A stretch of DNA of 64,000 bases. It comes from Algoriphagus sp. TR-M9 (GTDB lineage Bacteria > Bacteroidota > Bacteroidia > Cytophagales > Cyclobacteriaceae). Below the pieces are notes generated by a model, which had not been told where the DNA came from, did no database searches, and was given only the letters and a program-made list of their open reading frames with translations. Of the stretch, positions 33,999 through 43,627 are shown in pieces (position 1 is the stretch's first letter; each line of letters opens with the position of its first letter). The stretch is from positions 248,001-312,000 of the forward strand of contig NZ_CP115160.1 of assembly GCF_027594545.1 (NCBI RefSeq). Reading direction: 5' to 3'. The translations under genes were made by a program, and so were the position numbers.

Positions 33999-34559
33999 TT
34001 AAACTTTCATGATATCTGCCTCTTTTTTGTCCAGAAGCTCGTCCAGTTTTACTGAATATTGGTCAGTTAGTTTTTGGACCTTATCCTCAGCTCGTTTGAT
34101 TTCGTCTTCGGATGCACCTTCTTTTTGAAGCTTTTTCAACTCATCATTCGTGTCCTTTCGTACGTTTCTGATGGAGATTTTACCGTTTTCGCATTCGTTT
34201 TTAGCTTGCTTTACCAAGGCGATTCTTCTTTCCTCGGTAAGGGCTGGAATGGTCAAAATGATCATCTCTCCATTATTTTGCGGAGCCAGACCTAGATCTG
34301 AGTTGATGATGGCTTTTTCTATTTCAGGGATAAGGGATTTCTCAAAAGGCTTGATCGCCAAGGTCCTTCCATCAGGTGTAGATACTGAGGCTACCTGGTT
34401 CATAGGAGTAGGGGCTCCATAGTAGGAGACCAAGATGCCGTCCAAAAGGTTTGGCATGGCCTTGCCTGCACGGATTTTCAGTAGCTCAGAGGCAGTGTGA
34501 TCCACTGCTTTCTGCATCAATTCCTTTGCTTCGTCAAGGTATAATTCGATTTCTTCCAT
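33999..34559 (-). CDS. frr: Ribosome recycling factor
   Basis: Splits post-termination ribosomes together with EF-G. It has 186 residues, standard length. The three-helix bundle and family signatures are visible: LLKIRAGKAMPNLLDGILVS, PDGRTLAIKPFEKSLI, then LTEERRIALVKQAKNECENG and ISIRNVRKDTNDELKKL. Lies ten bases after pyrH, the conserved bacterial order. Confidence 0.98.
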   Translation of the reverse strand: MEEIELYLDEAKELMQKAVDHTASELLKIRAGKAMPNLLDGILVSYYGAPTPMNQVASVSTPDGRTLAIKPFEKSLIPEIEKAIINSDLGLAPQNNGEMIILTIPALTEERRIALVKQAKNECENGKISIRNVRKDTNDELKKLQKEGASEDEIKRAEDKVQKLTDQYSVKLDELLDKKEADIMKV

Positions 34560-34569
34560 GATTGTATGC

Positions 34570-35280
34570 TTATAATGAAGTGATCAAAGTTCCGATTTTT
34601 TCGCCTTCCACCAGTTTGCTCAAATTTCCTGCCTTATTCATATCGAATACGATGATGGGAAGGTTGTTTTCCTGGCAAAGGGTGAATGCAGTCATATCCA
34701 TGACATTGAGGTTTTTCTCATATACCTCATGAAATGAGATGGTTTGGTATTTGGTAGCTGTGGTGTCTTTTTCCGGGTCAGAAGTATACACGCCGTCCAC
34801 TCGGGTTCCTTTCAGTACTACATCTGCTTCCACTTCTATGGCTCGAAGGCTGGCCGTGGAATCCGTGGTAAAATAAGGATTGCCTATACCTGCACCGAAA
34901 ATCACTATGCGTCCTTTTTCCAGGTGTCTGATGGCTCTCCTTCTGATGAAGGGCTCACACACACTTTCGATTTTTATTCCTGACATCAGGCGGGTGTACA
35001 TTCCTCCTTGCTCCAAAGCACTCTGCAATGCCATGGCATTGATCAGCGTGGCGAGCATGCCCATGTAGTCTCCCTGCACTCGGTCGATACCGGATTTTTC
35101 TGCTTGCACTCCTCTGAAAATATTGCCTCCGCCGATTACGATAGCGATTTCAACTCCCATATCCTTCACCTTCTTGATTTCCTGGGTGTATTGCTGAAGT
35201 CTTACAGGGTCGATTCCGTAGCTCTTATCTCCCATTAGCGCTTCGCCACTTAGTTTGAGCAGTATTCTCTTGTATTTCAT
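34570..35280 (-). CDS. pyrH: Uridylate kinase
   Basis: Phosphorylates UMP to UDP in pyrimidine nucleotide synthesis; 236 residues. Amino-acid-kinase motifs: [13 protein letters not shown] at the start, [15 protein letters not shown] near 45-60, a central [20 protein letters not shown], and [13 protein letters not shown]. It is the first gene of the pyrH-frr pair. Confidence 0.98.
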   Translation of the reverse strand: MKYKRILLKLSGEALMGDKSYGIDPVRLQQYTQEIKKVKDMGVEIAIVIGGGNIFRGVQAEKSGIDRVQGDYMGMLATLINAMALQSALEQGGMYTRLMSGIKIESVCEPFIRRRAIRHLEKGRIVIFGAGIGNPYFTTDSTASLRAIEVEADVVLKGTRVDGVYTSDPEKDTTATKYQTISFHEVYEKNLNVMDMTAFTLCQENNLPIIVFDMNKAGNLSKLVEGEKIGTLITSL

Positions 35281-35421
35281 TTGATGTTGATTGTTTTCAG
35301 CGATCGAGTTATCGTTTTTAGGCGATTATTTCGGTTATGACCCCATGCATTGACCCATTAAAATACTTGTGAGAAACCAAGTGAGGTCTACAGAGCTTCA
35401 GGATTGTGCAAAATAATCCGA

Positions 35422-35429
35422 CAAATATA
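35422..35429 (-). promoter_or_regulatory. Possible -7 element (TATATTTG) for pyrH-frr
   Basis: On the minus strand TATATTTG fits TAnnTTTG, about 140 bases upstream of the pyrH ATG. The -33 box is not clear, so it is only a candidate. Confidence 0.35.
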
Positions 35430-35461
35430 ATTTCTTCAGGGCATAATGCTAGGCATCTTGG

Positions 35462-35956
35462 TTAAAATTGGATAAGGATCTGGTTTTTTTCCACGCTTTG
35501 GTTGAGCGAGACTTTTACATTTTTCACCAGTCCATCCCCCGGTGATTTGATGATATTCTCCATCTTCATCGCTTCCAGCACTAAAATCACATCTCCCTTT
35601 TTGACTTCATCACCTGCTTTTACCCTCAGATCCAAAATCAGCCCTGGCATTGGTGCTTTGATTTCTTTCAGCGCTGAGCTGGCTTTGGTGTCCATCCCCA
35701 GTTGCTCCAGTAGTAGATCGAAGCGGTCTTTTACTTGTAGTTCGGAGACCTTGTTGCCCAGGCGGATTTTCAAGGTTTTGGTTTCTTTGTCCAGTGCAAT
35801 CAATTCGGCTTCCAGGGACCGACTGCCTGCTATGAGGTGGATTTTCCGGTCTGATATCCACTTCAGATCCCAATAGATACTTTTGCCGTTCACTTGTAGG
35901 CCTTCTTGGGTTTTTTCTACCGAATAGGTCTTATTTTGGATGGTAACTGTAAACAT
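35462..35956 (-). CDS. Biotin/lipoyl-attachment carrier protein
   Basis: A protein of 164 residues. The C-terminal 75 residues form a biotinyl domain with the biotinylation motif EAMKMEN preceded by PMPGLILDLRVKAGDEVKKG. The N-terminal 80 residues are a beta-rich segment (MFTVTIQNKTYSVEKT) like that fused to carrier domains of acyl-CoA carboxylases. It would carry CO2 for a biotin-dependent carboxylase in the cytoplasm. No carboxylase subunit is next to it, so the enzyme is unknown. Divergent to the aminopeptidase. Confidence 0.9.
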   Translation of the reverse strand: MFTVTIQNKTYSVEKTQEGLQVNGKSIYWDLKWISDRKIHLIAGSRSLEAELIALDKETKTLKIRLGNKVSELQVKDRFDLLLEQLGMDTKASSALKEIKAPMPGLILDLRVKAGDEVKKGDVILVLEAMKMENIIKSPGDGLVKNVKVSLNQSVEKNQILIQF

Positions 35957-36022
35957 TCCTGCTAATTTGAATCCGAATATACAATTTCCTCACAACCTCG
36001 GCACTTTCGCCAGCTTTAATCT

Positions 36023-38662
36023 ATGAACTCATTGTCAATCGTTTTGCGAATAATTTTTGGTCCCAGATCTTTTAACTTGTTTTTGATACTGGCAGTGCTT
36101 GCAGTAGGCTGTAAGTCGAGTCAGTCTATTCCCACTACCCAGGAGATTGAATCACATGGAGGATTAGAGCCTTCTGATACGCTCAGCCAAGCGGCTACTC
36201 CGGGATATGATAGGCTGGTACAGGAAAAGGAACAAGCCATTGCTTTGTATAAGCCTGCGGCTACCAAGCTTTTTGATATTCTCCACACCGAATTAGATTT
36301 AGCATTTGATTATCAAAATCAGACGGTGACTGGTACGGCAGAATTGACGATTAGGCCTTTTTTTCATCCTCAGCAGGAATTGGTGTTAGACGCTCAGGAT
36401 TTTGAGCTCGGAAGGATATATTATGAAAATGGAGGTGAACCCCAGTCCACAGGGTATAGGTATGATGGGCAGCAGGTTCGGATATACTTGCCAGAGGAGG
36501 TTACCAGAGCAGATACTTTCAAGCTTTCCATGAAATATACTGCGTTTCCGGAGCGAAATTCCGGACCGGGAAGTGCTGCGATTTCCGATACCAAAGGTTT
36601 GTACTTTATCGACCCTCTGGATACGGTGCCAAGTAAACCTAGGATGATTTGGACGCAAGGTGAGACGGATCATAACTCTAAGTGGTTTCCAACTTTGGAT
36701 ACACCGAATGAGAAGTTTACGCAGCTGATCAAATTGACAGTTGCAGATTCACTGGTGACCATAGGCAATGGGGAATTGGTCCGGCAAGAAGAGCTAGGCA
36801 ATGGACTACGAAAGGATCACTGGGAGATGAATCTGCCCCATTCCCCATATTTGGCTGCTTTTGCCATTGGAGACTTTGGAAAAGTCGAGGCAGAATGGGA
36901 TGGCATTCCTTTGGGGTATTATGTGGAAAAGGGATTTGAAAAAGGAGCTGAGCGGGTGTTTAAAAACACTCCTGAGATGATGGGGTTTTTCTCTGGGAAG
37001 TTGGGAGTGAGATACCCATGGCCAAAGTACGATCAGATTGTAGTCAGGGATTTTGTGTCTGGTGCGATGGAAAATACTACGGCATCGATTTTTATGGAGG
37101 AGTTGCGCTTAGATGAGCACGAAGCCATAGATTCAGAATGGGACTACATCATTGCCCATGAGCTTTTTCACCAGTGGTTTGGGGACTATGTATCTGTAGA
37201 GTCCTGGGCAAACCTCACTCTGAATGAAGGTTTTGCCAATTACAGTGAATTTCTGTGGAATGAGTACAAATATGGAGCTGATGAGGCCAAACTCAAATTG
37301 ATAGCTGAGACTGAAAACTATTATGCAGAAGCTGAGAACAAGCAAGTGGACCTGATTAGGTATGCATATTCAAATGCGGAAGATTTGTTTGACTCTCATA
37401 GCTATAGTAAGGGAGGGATGATCATTCACATGTTGAGAACCTACCTTGGCGAGACCGTTTTTTATAGGGCACTTCAGGATTACTTAGAAAAGCATGCCTT
37501 TGGCAATGTTGAAGTGAACGACCTGAGGATGGCCTTTGAGAAAATATCTGGGGAGGATTTGAGCTGGTTTTTCAATCAGTGGTTTTTGGACAAGGGGCAC
37601 CCTGAGCTCTTGTTTGAGGTAGATTATTCCATTCCCGAAAACATTTTGATTTCAGTGACTCAACTGCAGGATTTGAATGAGGCACCACTTTATCAGCTGC
37701 CCATAGTGGTGAGTTGGTATGAAGGCGGTGAAAGAAAAAGTAAGCAGTTGTTTATGAACCAGGCTTTTCAGCAGTTTGCGCTGGAAAATAAGACCCCTGT
37801 GGACTTAGTGTTTATAGATGAAGGGAAAAATCTTTTGGCAAAAAGAATTCAAAGCTCCAGTCCTGAGCAAATGCGGAGTCAGTTTAGGATTTCAGAATTA
37901 GGCATTGCCCGATATGAAGCATTAGATAGTCTGGCAGCCTGGGAAGCCCATTTGGAACTGGAGTCCATGATGCTAGAGGCCGTGATGGATGAGTTTTGGG
38001 CTGTACAGGAAAACGCTCTGTCAATACTGCAAAGTCACACAGAATGGCTGGAAGCTTCTCCTGAGCTAGAGCAAGCGGTGCAAAGTATAGCTTTAGGGGC
38101 TGGTAGAAATTCCGTGAGGTCGGGCGCTTTAGATGTGCTAAGTGCCTTTGATCCGGACCAGTATCAGGCGCTTTTCTTAGAGTTGGCGTCGGATTCCTCT
38201 TATCTGGTGGCAGGGTCAGCATTGATGGGCTTGGTGAGTGCGGTGGAACCGCCTGTGGATGAAGCGACCATTGAACGGTATTCCGGGGAGACCAATTATA
38301 GGATGGTTATCCCAGTGGCAGAATATTACATCTCTAATTACATATCTGGTAAAGGCAATTGGTTTTTGCGTCAGGCGGAGACCATCAAAGGCGAGGGGCT
38401 GTATTATTTTTTAGGCTACTTGAGTGAGTATTTTTTAAGATTTCCGGAAGAAGGGGAAGAGGAGGCTGTTGAATTTTTATTTCAGAAGTTTCAATATGAC
38501 AGCAGAAGTTATGTGAGATTGGGAGCATTTCAGGCATTGCTGGGCTTTACTGAGCCGGCCGAAAACCTGGCGCGTTTAAATAGAATTGCAGGAGAAGAAA
38601 GTGATGAAGAGCTTGCCAGCTACTATAACTATTTTTTAGAAGCCTTGAATGATGAAAATTAA
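36023..38662 (+). CDS. M1 family metallo-aminopeptidase lipoprotein
   Basis: A zinc aminopeptidase of 879 residues. The lipobox LAVGC puts Cys30 at the mature N-terminus, so it faces the periplasm or outer membrane. The M1 hallmarks are intact: GAMEN at 347-351 for substrate N-terminus binding, and HELFHQWFG with H379, E380 and H383 plus the third ligand E402 in NEGFA. The region from about 600 is a helical C-terminal domain with HEAT-like repeats. It probably releases amino acids from imported or cell-surface peptides. Followed by the tRNA-tuf cluster. Confidence 0.95.
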   Translation: MNSLSIVLRIIFGPRSFNLFLILAVLAVGCKSSQSIPTTQEIESHGGLEPSDTLSQAATPGYDRLVQEKEQAIALYKPAATKLFDILHTELDLAFDYQNQTVTGTAELTIRPFFHPQQELVLDAQDFELGRIYYENGGEPQSTGYRYDGQQVRIYLPEEVTRADTFKLSMKYTAFPERNSGPGSAAISDTKGLYFIDPLDTVPSKPRMIWTQGETDHNSKWFPTLDTPNEKFTQLIKLTVADSLVTIGNGELVRQEELGNGLRKDHWEMNLPHSPYLAAFAIGDFGKVEAEWDGIPLGYYVEKGFEKGAERVFKNTPEMMGFFSGKLGVRYPWPKYDQIVVRDFVSGAMENTTASIFMEELRLDEHEAIDSEWDYIIAHELFHQWFGDYVSVESWANLTLNEGFANYSEFLWNEYKYGADEAKLKLIAETENYYAEAENKQVDLIRYAYSNAEDLFDSHSYSKGGMIIHMLRTYLGETVFYRALQDYLEKHAFGNVEVNDLRMAFEKISGEDLSWFFNQWFLDKGHPELLFEVDYSIPENILISVTQLQDLNEAPLYQLPIVVSWYEGGERKSKQLFMNQAFQQFALENKTPVDLVFIDEGKNLLAKRIQSSSPEQMRSQFRISELGIARYEALDSLAAWEAHLELESMMLEAVMDEFWAVQENALSILQSHTEWLEASPELEQAVQSIALGAGRNSVRSGALDVLSAFDPDQYQALFLELASDSSYLVAGSALMGLVSAVEPPVDEATIERYSGETNYRMVIPVAEYYISNYISGKGNWFLRQAETIKGEGLYYFLGYLSEYFLRFPEEGEEEAVEFLFQKFQYDSRSYVRLGAFQALLGFTEPAENLARLNRIAGEESDEELASYYNYFLEALNDEN

Positions 38663-38726
38663 TCTCCTGATTTTTAATTTGTTGCTGAATTATTTCGCAA
38701 AAACTCATCAAATTTGAAATCCATGT

Positions 38727-38757
38727 TTTGAATCTTTAATAAAAGCCTATAATTTTG
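38727..38757 (+). promoter_or_regulatory. Bacteroidota promoter upstream of tRNA-Tyr
   Basis: TTTG (38727-38730), exactly 19 bases, then TAATTTTG (38750-38757): a perfect match to TTTG-N19-TAnnTTTG. Transcription would start about 50 bases before tRNA-Tyr and could run through tRNA-Gly, tRNA-Thr and tuf. Confidence 0.8.
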
Positions 38758-38810
38758 CCATCCGTTACGATAGAGAAGCCGGAGAAAAGGAATCAAAAGT
38801 AACGCTAGTT

Positions 38811-38893
38811 GGGGGAATACCAAAGCGGCCAACTGGGACGGACTGTAAATCCGTTGACTTATGTCTTCACAGGTTCGAATCCTGTTTCCCCCA
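38811..38893 (+). tRNA. tRNA-Tyr (GTA)
   Basis: Class II tRNA with a long variable arm. The acceptor stem GGGGGAA/TTCCCCC is perfect, the anticodon loop CTGTAAA gives GTA, and the T arm is GGTTCGAATCC. The discriminator is A, and CCA is not encoded. First of three tRNA genes before tuf. Confidence 0.95.
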
Positions 38894-38898
38894 CAACC

Positions 38899-38931
38899 AT
38901 TGCCGGAATGCGAAATTTTTTTCTAATTTTG
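38899..38931 (+). promoter_or_regulatory. Possible second promoter between tRNA-Tyr and tRNA-Gly
   Basis: TAATTTTG at 38924-38931 fits the -7 box; an ATTG lies 21 bases upstream at 38899-38902. The spacing is longer than the perfect boxes elsewhere in this window. The following 100 bases hold two small hairpins (GGTCTGA/TCAGACC and ATGGA/TCCAT) before tRNA-Gly. Confidence 0.35.
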
Positions 38932-39035
38932 CTGGGCGAAACAGGTCTGATACAGTTCAGACCAAATGGAAGTAACTCTCCATAGTATTGTAAAGTATCG
39001 TAATGCTAGGGGCAGAGTGGCCACAAAGATTACAA

Positions 39036-39108
39036 GCGGGAGTAGCTCAGTTGGTAGAGCGGCAGCCTTCCAAGCTGCAGGTCGCGGGTTCGAGCCTCGT
39101 CTCCCGCT
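39036..39108 (+). tRNA. tRNA-Gly (TCC)
   Basis: 73 bases. The acceptor stem is GCGGGAG/CTCCCGC, the anticodon stem GCAGC/GCTGC encloses CTTCCAA with anticodon TCC, and the T loop is GGTTCGAGCC. CCA is not encoded. Confidence 0.96.
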
Positions 39109-39142
39109 CTTTTACTTTTGAAAACAAAGTACAAGAGTCTAA

Positions 39143-39214
39143 GCCGACGTAGCTCAGGGGTAGAGTACTTCCTTGGTAAGGAAGGGGTCACGGGTTCAAA
39201 TCCCGTCGTTGGCT
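39143..39214 (+). tRNA. tRNA-Thr (GGT)
   Basis: 72 bases. The acceptor stem is GCCGACG/CGTTGGC with one G-T pair, the anticodon stem CTTCC/GGAAG encloses TTGGTAA with anticodon GGT. CCA is not encoded. Lies 64 bases before tuf, so tuf is probably released by processing of a shared transcript. Confidence 0.96.
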
Positions 39215-39278
39215 CATTTCGGCTTATAAGAAAAAAAACTTAAATATATCTTTAAACTTAAACTGAGGATTTTCACGC

Positions 39279-40466
39279 ATGGCAAAAGCACAATTCGACC
39301 GTTCCAAGCCGCACGTTAATATCGGTACGATTGGACACGTAGACCATGGAAAGACTACTTTGACAGCAGCTATTACTACTGTATTGGCATCAAAGGGTCT
39401 ATCTGAATTAAGAGATTTCTCTTCTATCGACAACGCTCCGGAAGAAAAAGAAAGAGGTATCACTATCAATACCTCTCACGTAGAATATCAAACTGAAAAG
39501 AGACACTACGCTCACGTAGACTGTCCAGGTCACGCCGATTACGTTAAAAACATGGTAACAGGTGCTGCCCAGATGGACGGTGCTATCCTAGTGGTAGCAG
39601 CTACTGACGGACCAATGCCTCAAACTAGAGAGCACCTTCTTTTGGCTCGCCAGGTAGGGGTGCCTGCTCTAGTAGTATTCATGAACAAAGTAGACATGGT
39701 GGACGATCCAGAGCTTCTTGAGCTTGTGGAGATGGAAGTTAGAGAGCTACTTTCTTTCTATGAATTCGACGGTGACAATATCCCAGTTATCGCTGGTTCT
39801 GCACTTGGTGCATTGAACGGTGAAGAGAAGTGGGTAGAGACTGTTATGGAATTGATGAATGCTGTAGATGAGCACATCCCACTTCCAGAAAGAGCTGTTG
39901 ACAAAGACTTCTTGATGCCTGTAGAGGACGTATTCTCGATCACTGGTCGTGGTACTGTTGCTACTGGTAGAATCGAAAGAGGTGTTGTAAACTCTGGTGA
40001 AGCAGTGGATATCATCGGTATGGGTGCTGAAGGACTTAAGTCTACAGTTACTGGTGTTGAGATGTTCCGTAAGATCCTAGACAGAGGTGAAGCTGGTGAT
40101 AACGTAGGTTTATTGCTAAGAGGTATTGAAAAAGCTCAGATCAAGAGAGGTATGATTATCTGTAAGCCTGGATCTGTGACTCCTCACGCTCATTTCAAAG
40201 CAGAAGTTTACGTTCTTTCTAAAGAAGAAGGTGGACGTCACACTCCATTCTTCAACAAGTACCGTCCACAATTCTACTTGAGAACTACAGACGTTACCGG
40301 AGAGATCAAGCTTCCTGAATCTGTAGAAATGGTAATGCCAGGTGATAACGTGACTATCGAAGTTAACTTGCTAAACGCAGTTGCTCTTGAGAAAGGTCTT
40401 CGTTTTGCGATCCGTGAGGGTGGTAGAACTGTAGGAGCTGGTCAGGTTACTGAAATCCTTGACTAA
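39279..40466 (+). CDS. tuf: Elongation factor Tu
   Basis: GTPase that delivers aminoacyl-tRNA to the ribosome; 395 residues. P-loop GHVDHGKT at 19-26, switch region [25 protein letters not shown] and NKVDMVDD are present. Codon use is strongly biased toward GGT, CGT and CTT, as expected for a highly expressed gene. Flanked by tRNA genes on both sides, the common Bacteroidota arrangement. Confidence 0.99.
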   Translation: MAKAQFDRSKPHVNIGTIGHVDHGKTTLTAAITTVLASKGLSELRDFSSIDNAPEEKERGITINTSHVEYQTEKRHYAHVDCPGHADYVKNMVTGAAQMDGAILVVAATDGPMPQTREHLLLARQVGVPALVVFMNKVDMVDDPELLELVEMEVRELLSFYEFDGDNIPVIAGSALGALNGEEKWVETVMELMNAVDEHIPLPERAVDKDFLMPVEDVFSITGRGTVATGRIERGVVNSGEAVDIIGMGAEGLKSTVTGVEMFRKILDRGEAGDNVGLLLRGIEKAQIKRGMIICKPGSVTPHAHFKAEVYVLSKEEGGRHTPFFNKYRPQFYLRTTDVTGEIKLPESVEMVMPGDNVTIEVNLLNAVALEKGLRFAIREGGRTVGAGQVTEILD

Positions 40467-40495
40467 TCATATCAATTGATTGAATTATAAAAACA

Positions 40496-40530
40496 ATGCG
40501 ATCTCAAATATTTTGGGATCGCATTTGTTT
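40496..40530 (+). terminator. Terminator of tuf
   Basis: ATGCGATCTCAAA (40496-40508) pairs with TTTGGGATCGCAT (40512-40524) with one wobble and a three-base loop. The T-rich tail overlaps the -33 box of the next promoter. Confidence 0.85.
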
Positions 40531-40555
40531 CTTTAAGAATCAATCCCTAATTTTG
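40524..40555 (+). promoter_or_regulatory. Promoter of the tRNA-Trp/secE/nusG/ribosomal operon
   Basis: TTTG at 40524-40527, 20 bases, then TAATTTTG at 40548-40555, about 29 bases before tRNA-Trp. This places tRNA-Trp in the leader of the secE-nusG-rplKAJL transcript. Confidence 0.75.
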
Positions 40556-40583
40556 CGTTCCCATATTCGGGACGATCATTCAC

Positions 40584-40657
40584 ACGGGCATAGTTCAACG
40601 GCAGAATAGCGGTCTCCAAAACCGTTGATGGGAGTTCGAATCTCTCTGCCCGTGCCA
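40584..40657 (+). tRNA. tRNA-Trp (CCA anticodon), 3' CCA encoded
   Basis: The acceptor stem is ACGGGCA/TGCCCGT, the discriminator is G at 40654, and CCA is encoded at 40655-40657. The anticodon stem GCGGT/ACCGT encloses CTCCAAA, anticodon CCA. The body is 71 bases. It lies 16 bases before secE, and is the only one of the four tRNA genes here that encodes CCA. Confidence 0.95.
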
Positions 40658-40673
40658 GTAAGTTAAGTACACT

Positions 40674-40862
40674 ATGAATCTAAAAAACTTTGTCCTTGAG
40701 TCTTATGACGAAATGAAAAACAAGGTCACTTGGCCCAAGTATTCATTTCTTCAAAATAGTGCCGTATTGGTGTTAGTGGCCTCATTGATTTTTGCGCTTT
40801 TTATTGGCGTGATTGATCTTGGCTTTGAGAACATCATGACATGGTTTTACGATTTATTCTAA
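40674..40862 (+). CDS. secE: Preprotein translocase subunit SecE
   Basis: Small single-helix subunit of the SecYEG channel; 62 residues. The amphipathic segment ESYDEMKNKVTWPKYSFLQN carries the conserved VTWP motif, followed by one membrane helix (VLVLVASLIFALFIGVIDL). Its place between tRNA-Trp and nusG is the conserved one. Confidence 0.97.
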   Translation: MNLKNFVLESYDEMKNKVTWPKYSFLQNSAVLVLVASLIFALFIGVIDLGFENIMTWFYDLF

Positions 40863-40881
40863 ATTGAATTGACATTACAGA

Positions 40882-41439
40882 ATGGCTGAACATAAGTGGT
40901 ACGTACTCAGAGTAGTAGCGGGACAAGAGAAAAAAACTAAAACCTATCTGGACAATGAAATTTCCAGACAGGATATCGGGGCATTTATACCCGAGGTCTT
41001 GATACCCTCTGAGAAAGTATACGAGATGCGAAACGGCAAAAAGCGTGTGCGAGAAAGAAACTTCTTTCCCGGGTACGTTCTAGTCAATGCAGATCTATCC
41101 AATGGTGAGGCCAATCACGTAATTACAAGTATTCCGGGAGTAATCGGTTTCTTAGGATCAAACTCAGGTGGGGCTTCCAAAACCCCTGAGCCGCTTCGTC
41201 AGTCTGAAATCAACCGTATTTTAGGTAAGGTAGAGGAAATAGACGAATTCGCAGAGAAGCTGGATACACCATTTATAGTCGGAGAGACTGTCAAAGTTAT
41301 GGACGGTCCCTTTAGTGGATTTACCGGGACTATTGAGGAGATATTTGAAGACAAGAAGAAACTTAATGTTATGGTTAAGATCTTCGGTCGAAATACTCCT
41401 GTTGAATTAAACTTTATACAAGTAGAAAAACAAGACTAA
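40882..41439 (+). CDS. nusG: Transcription termination/antitermination factor NusG
   Basis: Binds RNA polymerase and links it to Rho and ribosomes. It has 185 residues. The NGN domain starts KWYVLRVVAGQEKKT and includes RNFFPGYVLVNADLSNG. The KOW domain is VGETVKVMDGPFSGFTGTIE. Follows secE by 19 bases and precedes rplK by three. Confidence 0.98.
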   Translation: MAEHKWYVLRVVAGQEKKTKTYLDNEISRQDIGAFIPEVLIPSEKVYEMRNGKKRVRERNFFPGYVLVNADLSNGEANHVITSIPGVIGFLGSNSGGASKTPEPLRQSEINRILGKVEEIDEFAEKLDTPFIVGETVKVMDGPFSGFTGTIEEIFEDKKKLNVMVKIFGRNTPVELNFIQVEKQD

Positions 41440-41442
41440 GCA

Positions 41443-41886
41443 ATGGCTAAGGAAATCACTGGTTATTTAAAACTACAGGTGAAAGGTGGCCAGGCAAACC
41501 CGTCGCCTCCAGTAGGTCCGGCTCTTGGTTCCAAGGGTCTGAACATCATGGAGTTTTGTAAGCAGTACAATGCACGTACCCAAGATAAAATGGGTCAGGT
41601 GCTACCTGTATTGGTTACAATCTATTCGGACAAGTCTTTTGACTTCGTAGTAAAAACACCTCCGGCAGCAAATATGCTACTAGAGGCAGCGAAGCTTAAG
41701 AGCGGATCCGCTGAGCCAAACCGTAAGAAGGTAGGGTCAGTAACCTGGGATCAGGTTAAAGAGATAGCAGAGGTTAAAATGCCTGACCTTAATGCTTTCA
41801 AAGTCGAGTCTGCTATGAAAATGGTAGCTGGGACAGCACGAAGCATGGGAATCACAGTATCTGGTAAAGCCCCTTGGGAAGTATAA
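41443..41886 (+). CDS. rplK: 50S ribosomal protein L11
   Basis: 147 residues; part of the GTPase-associated centre. Signature [20 protein letters not shown] near the N-terminus, and AGTARSMGI near the C-terminal rRNA-binding end. Starts three bases after the nusG stop. Confidence 0.99.
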   Translation: MAKEITGYLKLQVKGGQANPSPPVGPALGSKGLNIMEFCKQYNARTQDKMGQVLPVLVTIYSDKSFDFVVKTPPAANMLLEAAKLKSGSAEPNRKKVGSVTWDQVKEIAEVKMPDLNAFKVESAMKMVAGTARSMGITVSGKAPWEV

Positions 41887-41896
41887 ATAAAATATA

Positions 41897-42595
41897 ATGG
41901 CTAAGTTAACAAAAAAGCAAAAAGAAGCTCTTTCTAAGTACGACCCAAGCCAAGAGTACTCCCTGGAGGCAGCTTCTACTATCGTTAAGGACATTACCAC
42001 TACCAAGTTTGATGCTTCCGTAGATCTAGACATCCGTTTGGGTGTGGATCCCCGTAAAGCAGATCAAATGGTGAGAGGAGTAGTAGCTCTTCCACATGGT
42101 ACCGGTAAAGATATCAAAGTACTAGTACTTTGTACTCCTGACAAAGTAGCAGAAGCGACCGAAGCAGGTGCAGATTACGCGGGCTTGGACGACTACATTG
42201 CCAAAATCGAAGGCGGATGGACTGACATTGATGTCATCATCACTATGCCAAACGTAATGGCTAAAGTAGGTAGATTAGGTAGAGTATTAGGTCCTAGAGG
42301 CTTGATGCCAAATCCTAAATCAGGAACTGTTACTCTAGATGTGGCAAAAGCTGTAAAAGAAGTAAAAGCTGGTAAGATCGATTTCAAAGTTGATAAATTC
42401 GGAATCATCCATGCCGGTATAGGAAAAGTATCTTTCACTGCTCAGCAAATTGAGGAAAATGTGAATGAACTGATCCAGACTATCTCTAAGCTGAAGCCAT
42501 CTTCATCTAAAGGAACGTATTTCAAGAGTATTCATTTATCCAGTACAATGTCTCCTGGGATTGCAGTAGACAAGGGTAGCATTCAAGGAATTTAA
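41897..42595 (+). CDS. rplA: 50S ribosomal protein L1
   Basis: 232 residues; forms the L1 stalk and, in many bacteria, represses its own operon. Family motifs [15 protein letters not shown], and [15 protein letters not shown] in the centre. Usual position after rplK. Confidence 0.99.
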   Translation: MAKLTKKQKEALSKYDPSQEYSLEAASTIVKDITTTKFDASVDLDIRLGVDPRKADQMVRGVVALPHGTGKDIKVLVLCTPDKVAEATEAGADYAGLDDYIAKIEGGWTDIDVIITMPNVMAKVGRLGRVLGPRGLMPNPKSGTVTLDVAKAVKEVKAGKIDFKVDKFGIIHAGIGKVSFTAQQIEENVNELIQTISKLKPSSSKGTYFKSIHLSSTMSPGIAVDKGSIQGI

Positions 42596-42597
42596 TC

Positions 42598-43140
42598 ATG
42601 ACTAGAGACGAAAAGAAAGTAATAATCGACGGTCTTACTGAGAAATTTAAAGAAAACCCTTTCTTCTACATTACTGATGCTTCAGGTTTTACTGTAGCGC
42701 AGGTAAACAATTTCAGAAGAGCATGCTTTGAAAAGGGAGTGGAGTACCGAGTGTACAAAAACACCTTGATTAATAAAGCGTTGGAAAATCTTGATGTCGA
42801 TTACGCTGAGTTATCAGAAAAGACATTGAAAGGGTTCTCGGGAATAATTTTCGCAAAAGAGACAGGAAATGTTCCAGCAAATGTATTGTTGGACTTTAGA
42901 AAAAAAATAGGTAAAAAAGCAACGAAGCCAGCTTTCAAAGGTGCTTCTATCGATTCAGATATCTTTATCGGAGAAGAAAACCTGGAAATGTTGTCCAAGT
43001 TGAAGTCAAAGCAGGAATTGATCGGCGACCTAGTAGGATTGCTACAATCTCCAGCAATGAACCTTCTTGCAGCATTGCAAAGTGGCCAGAACAATATCTC
43101 TGGTGTGCTTAGTACGCTTGCTGACCGAGAAGAAAAATAA
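42598..43140 (+). CDS. rplJ: 50S ribosomal protein L10
   Basis: 180 residues; anchors L7/L12 dimers on the ribosome. Starts two bases after rplA. Typical features are FFYITDASGFTVAQVNNFRR, YRVYKNTLINKAL and the C-terminal L12-binding helix (MNLLAALQSGQNNISGVLST). Confidence 0.98.
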   Translation: MTRDEKKVIIDGLTEKFKENPFFYITDASGFTVAQVNNFRRACFEKGVEYRVYKNTLINKALENLDVDYAELSEKTLKGFSGIIFAKETGNVPANVLLDFRKKIGKKATKPAFKGASIDSDIFIGEENLEMLSKLKSKQELIGDLVGLLQSPAMNLLAALQSGQNNISGVLSTLADREEK

Positions 43141-43179
43141 TTAAATAAAAAATCACACAAATATTAAATTTCAAATACA

Positions 43180-43560
43180 ATGGCAGATCTTACGCAACTT
43201 GCAGATCAGTTGGTAAACTTGACTGTAAAAGAGGTTAAAGAATTGACAGATATCCTTAAGGATCAGTATGGCATCGAGCCAGCTTCTGCAGGTGCAGTAG
43301 TTGTAGCAGGTGGTGCTGGAGCAGGAGAAGCTGCAGCTGAAGAAGAGAAGTCTACTTTTGACGTTATCTTGAAGGCAGCTGGTGGATCTAAACTGGCAGT
43401 AGTTAAACTTGTAAAAGAATTGACTGGTCTTGGTCTTAAGGACGCAAAAGAACTAGTTGATAGCGCTCCTAAAGCCTTGAAAGAAGGCGTTGCTAAGGAC
43501 GAAGCTGAAGGCTTGAAGAAGTCTTTGGAAGAAGCTGGTGCTGAAGTAGAGATCAAATAA
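43180..43560 (+). CDS. rplL: 50S ribosomal protein L7/L12
   Basis: 126 residues; the mobile stalk protein that recruits translation factors. N-terminal dimer helix, an Ala/Gly/Val-rich hinge ([18 protein letters not shown]) and the C-terminal globular domain ([20 protein letters not shown], then [12 protein letters not shown]). Confidence 0.99.
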   Translation: MADLTQLADQLVNLTVKEVKELTDILKDQYGIEPASAGAVVVAGGAGAGEAAAEEEKSTFDVILKAAGGSKLAVVKLVKELTGLGLKDAKELVDSAPKALKEGVAKDEAEGLKKSLEEAGAEVEIK

Positions 43561-43575
43561 TTTGCTTAGCCGCAA

Positions 43576-43627
43576 CTTCGGTTGAGGTTTTGCACCGAAG
43601 ACCTGACTATTTTAGTCAGGTCTTTTC
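43576..43627 (+). terminator. Attenuator hairpin between rplL and rpoB
   Basis: AAGACCTGACTA (43598-43609) and TAGTCAGGTCTT (43613-43624) form a 12-bp stem with a three-base loop, followed by T. An upstream segment CTTCGGT (43576-43582) can pair with ACCGAAG (43594-43600), which shares three bases with the terminator stem. The hairpin would lower polymerase-subunit expression relative to the ribosomal proteins. Confidence 0.75.

Noticed and set aside
38894..39035. Extra tRNA between tRNA-Tyr and tRNA-Gly
   Set aside because: No acceptor stem, no T-loop motif and no anticodon arm can be assembled.
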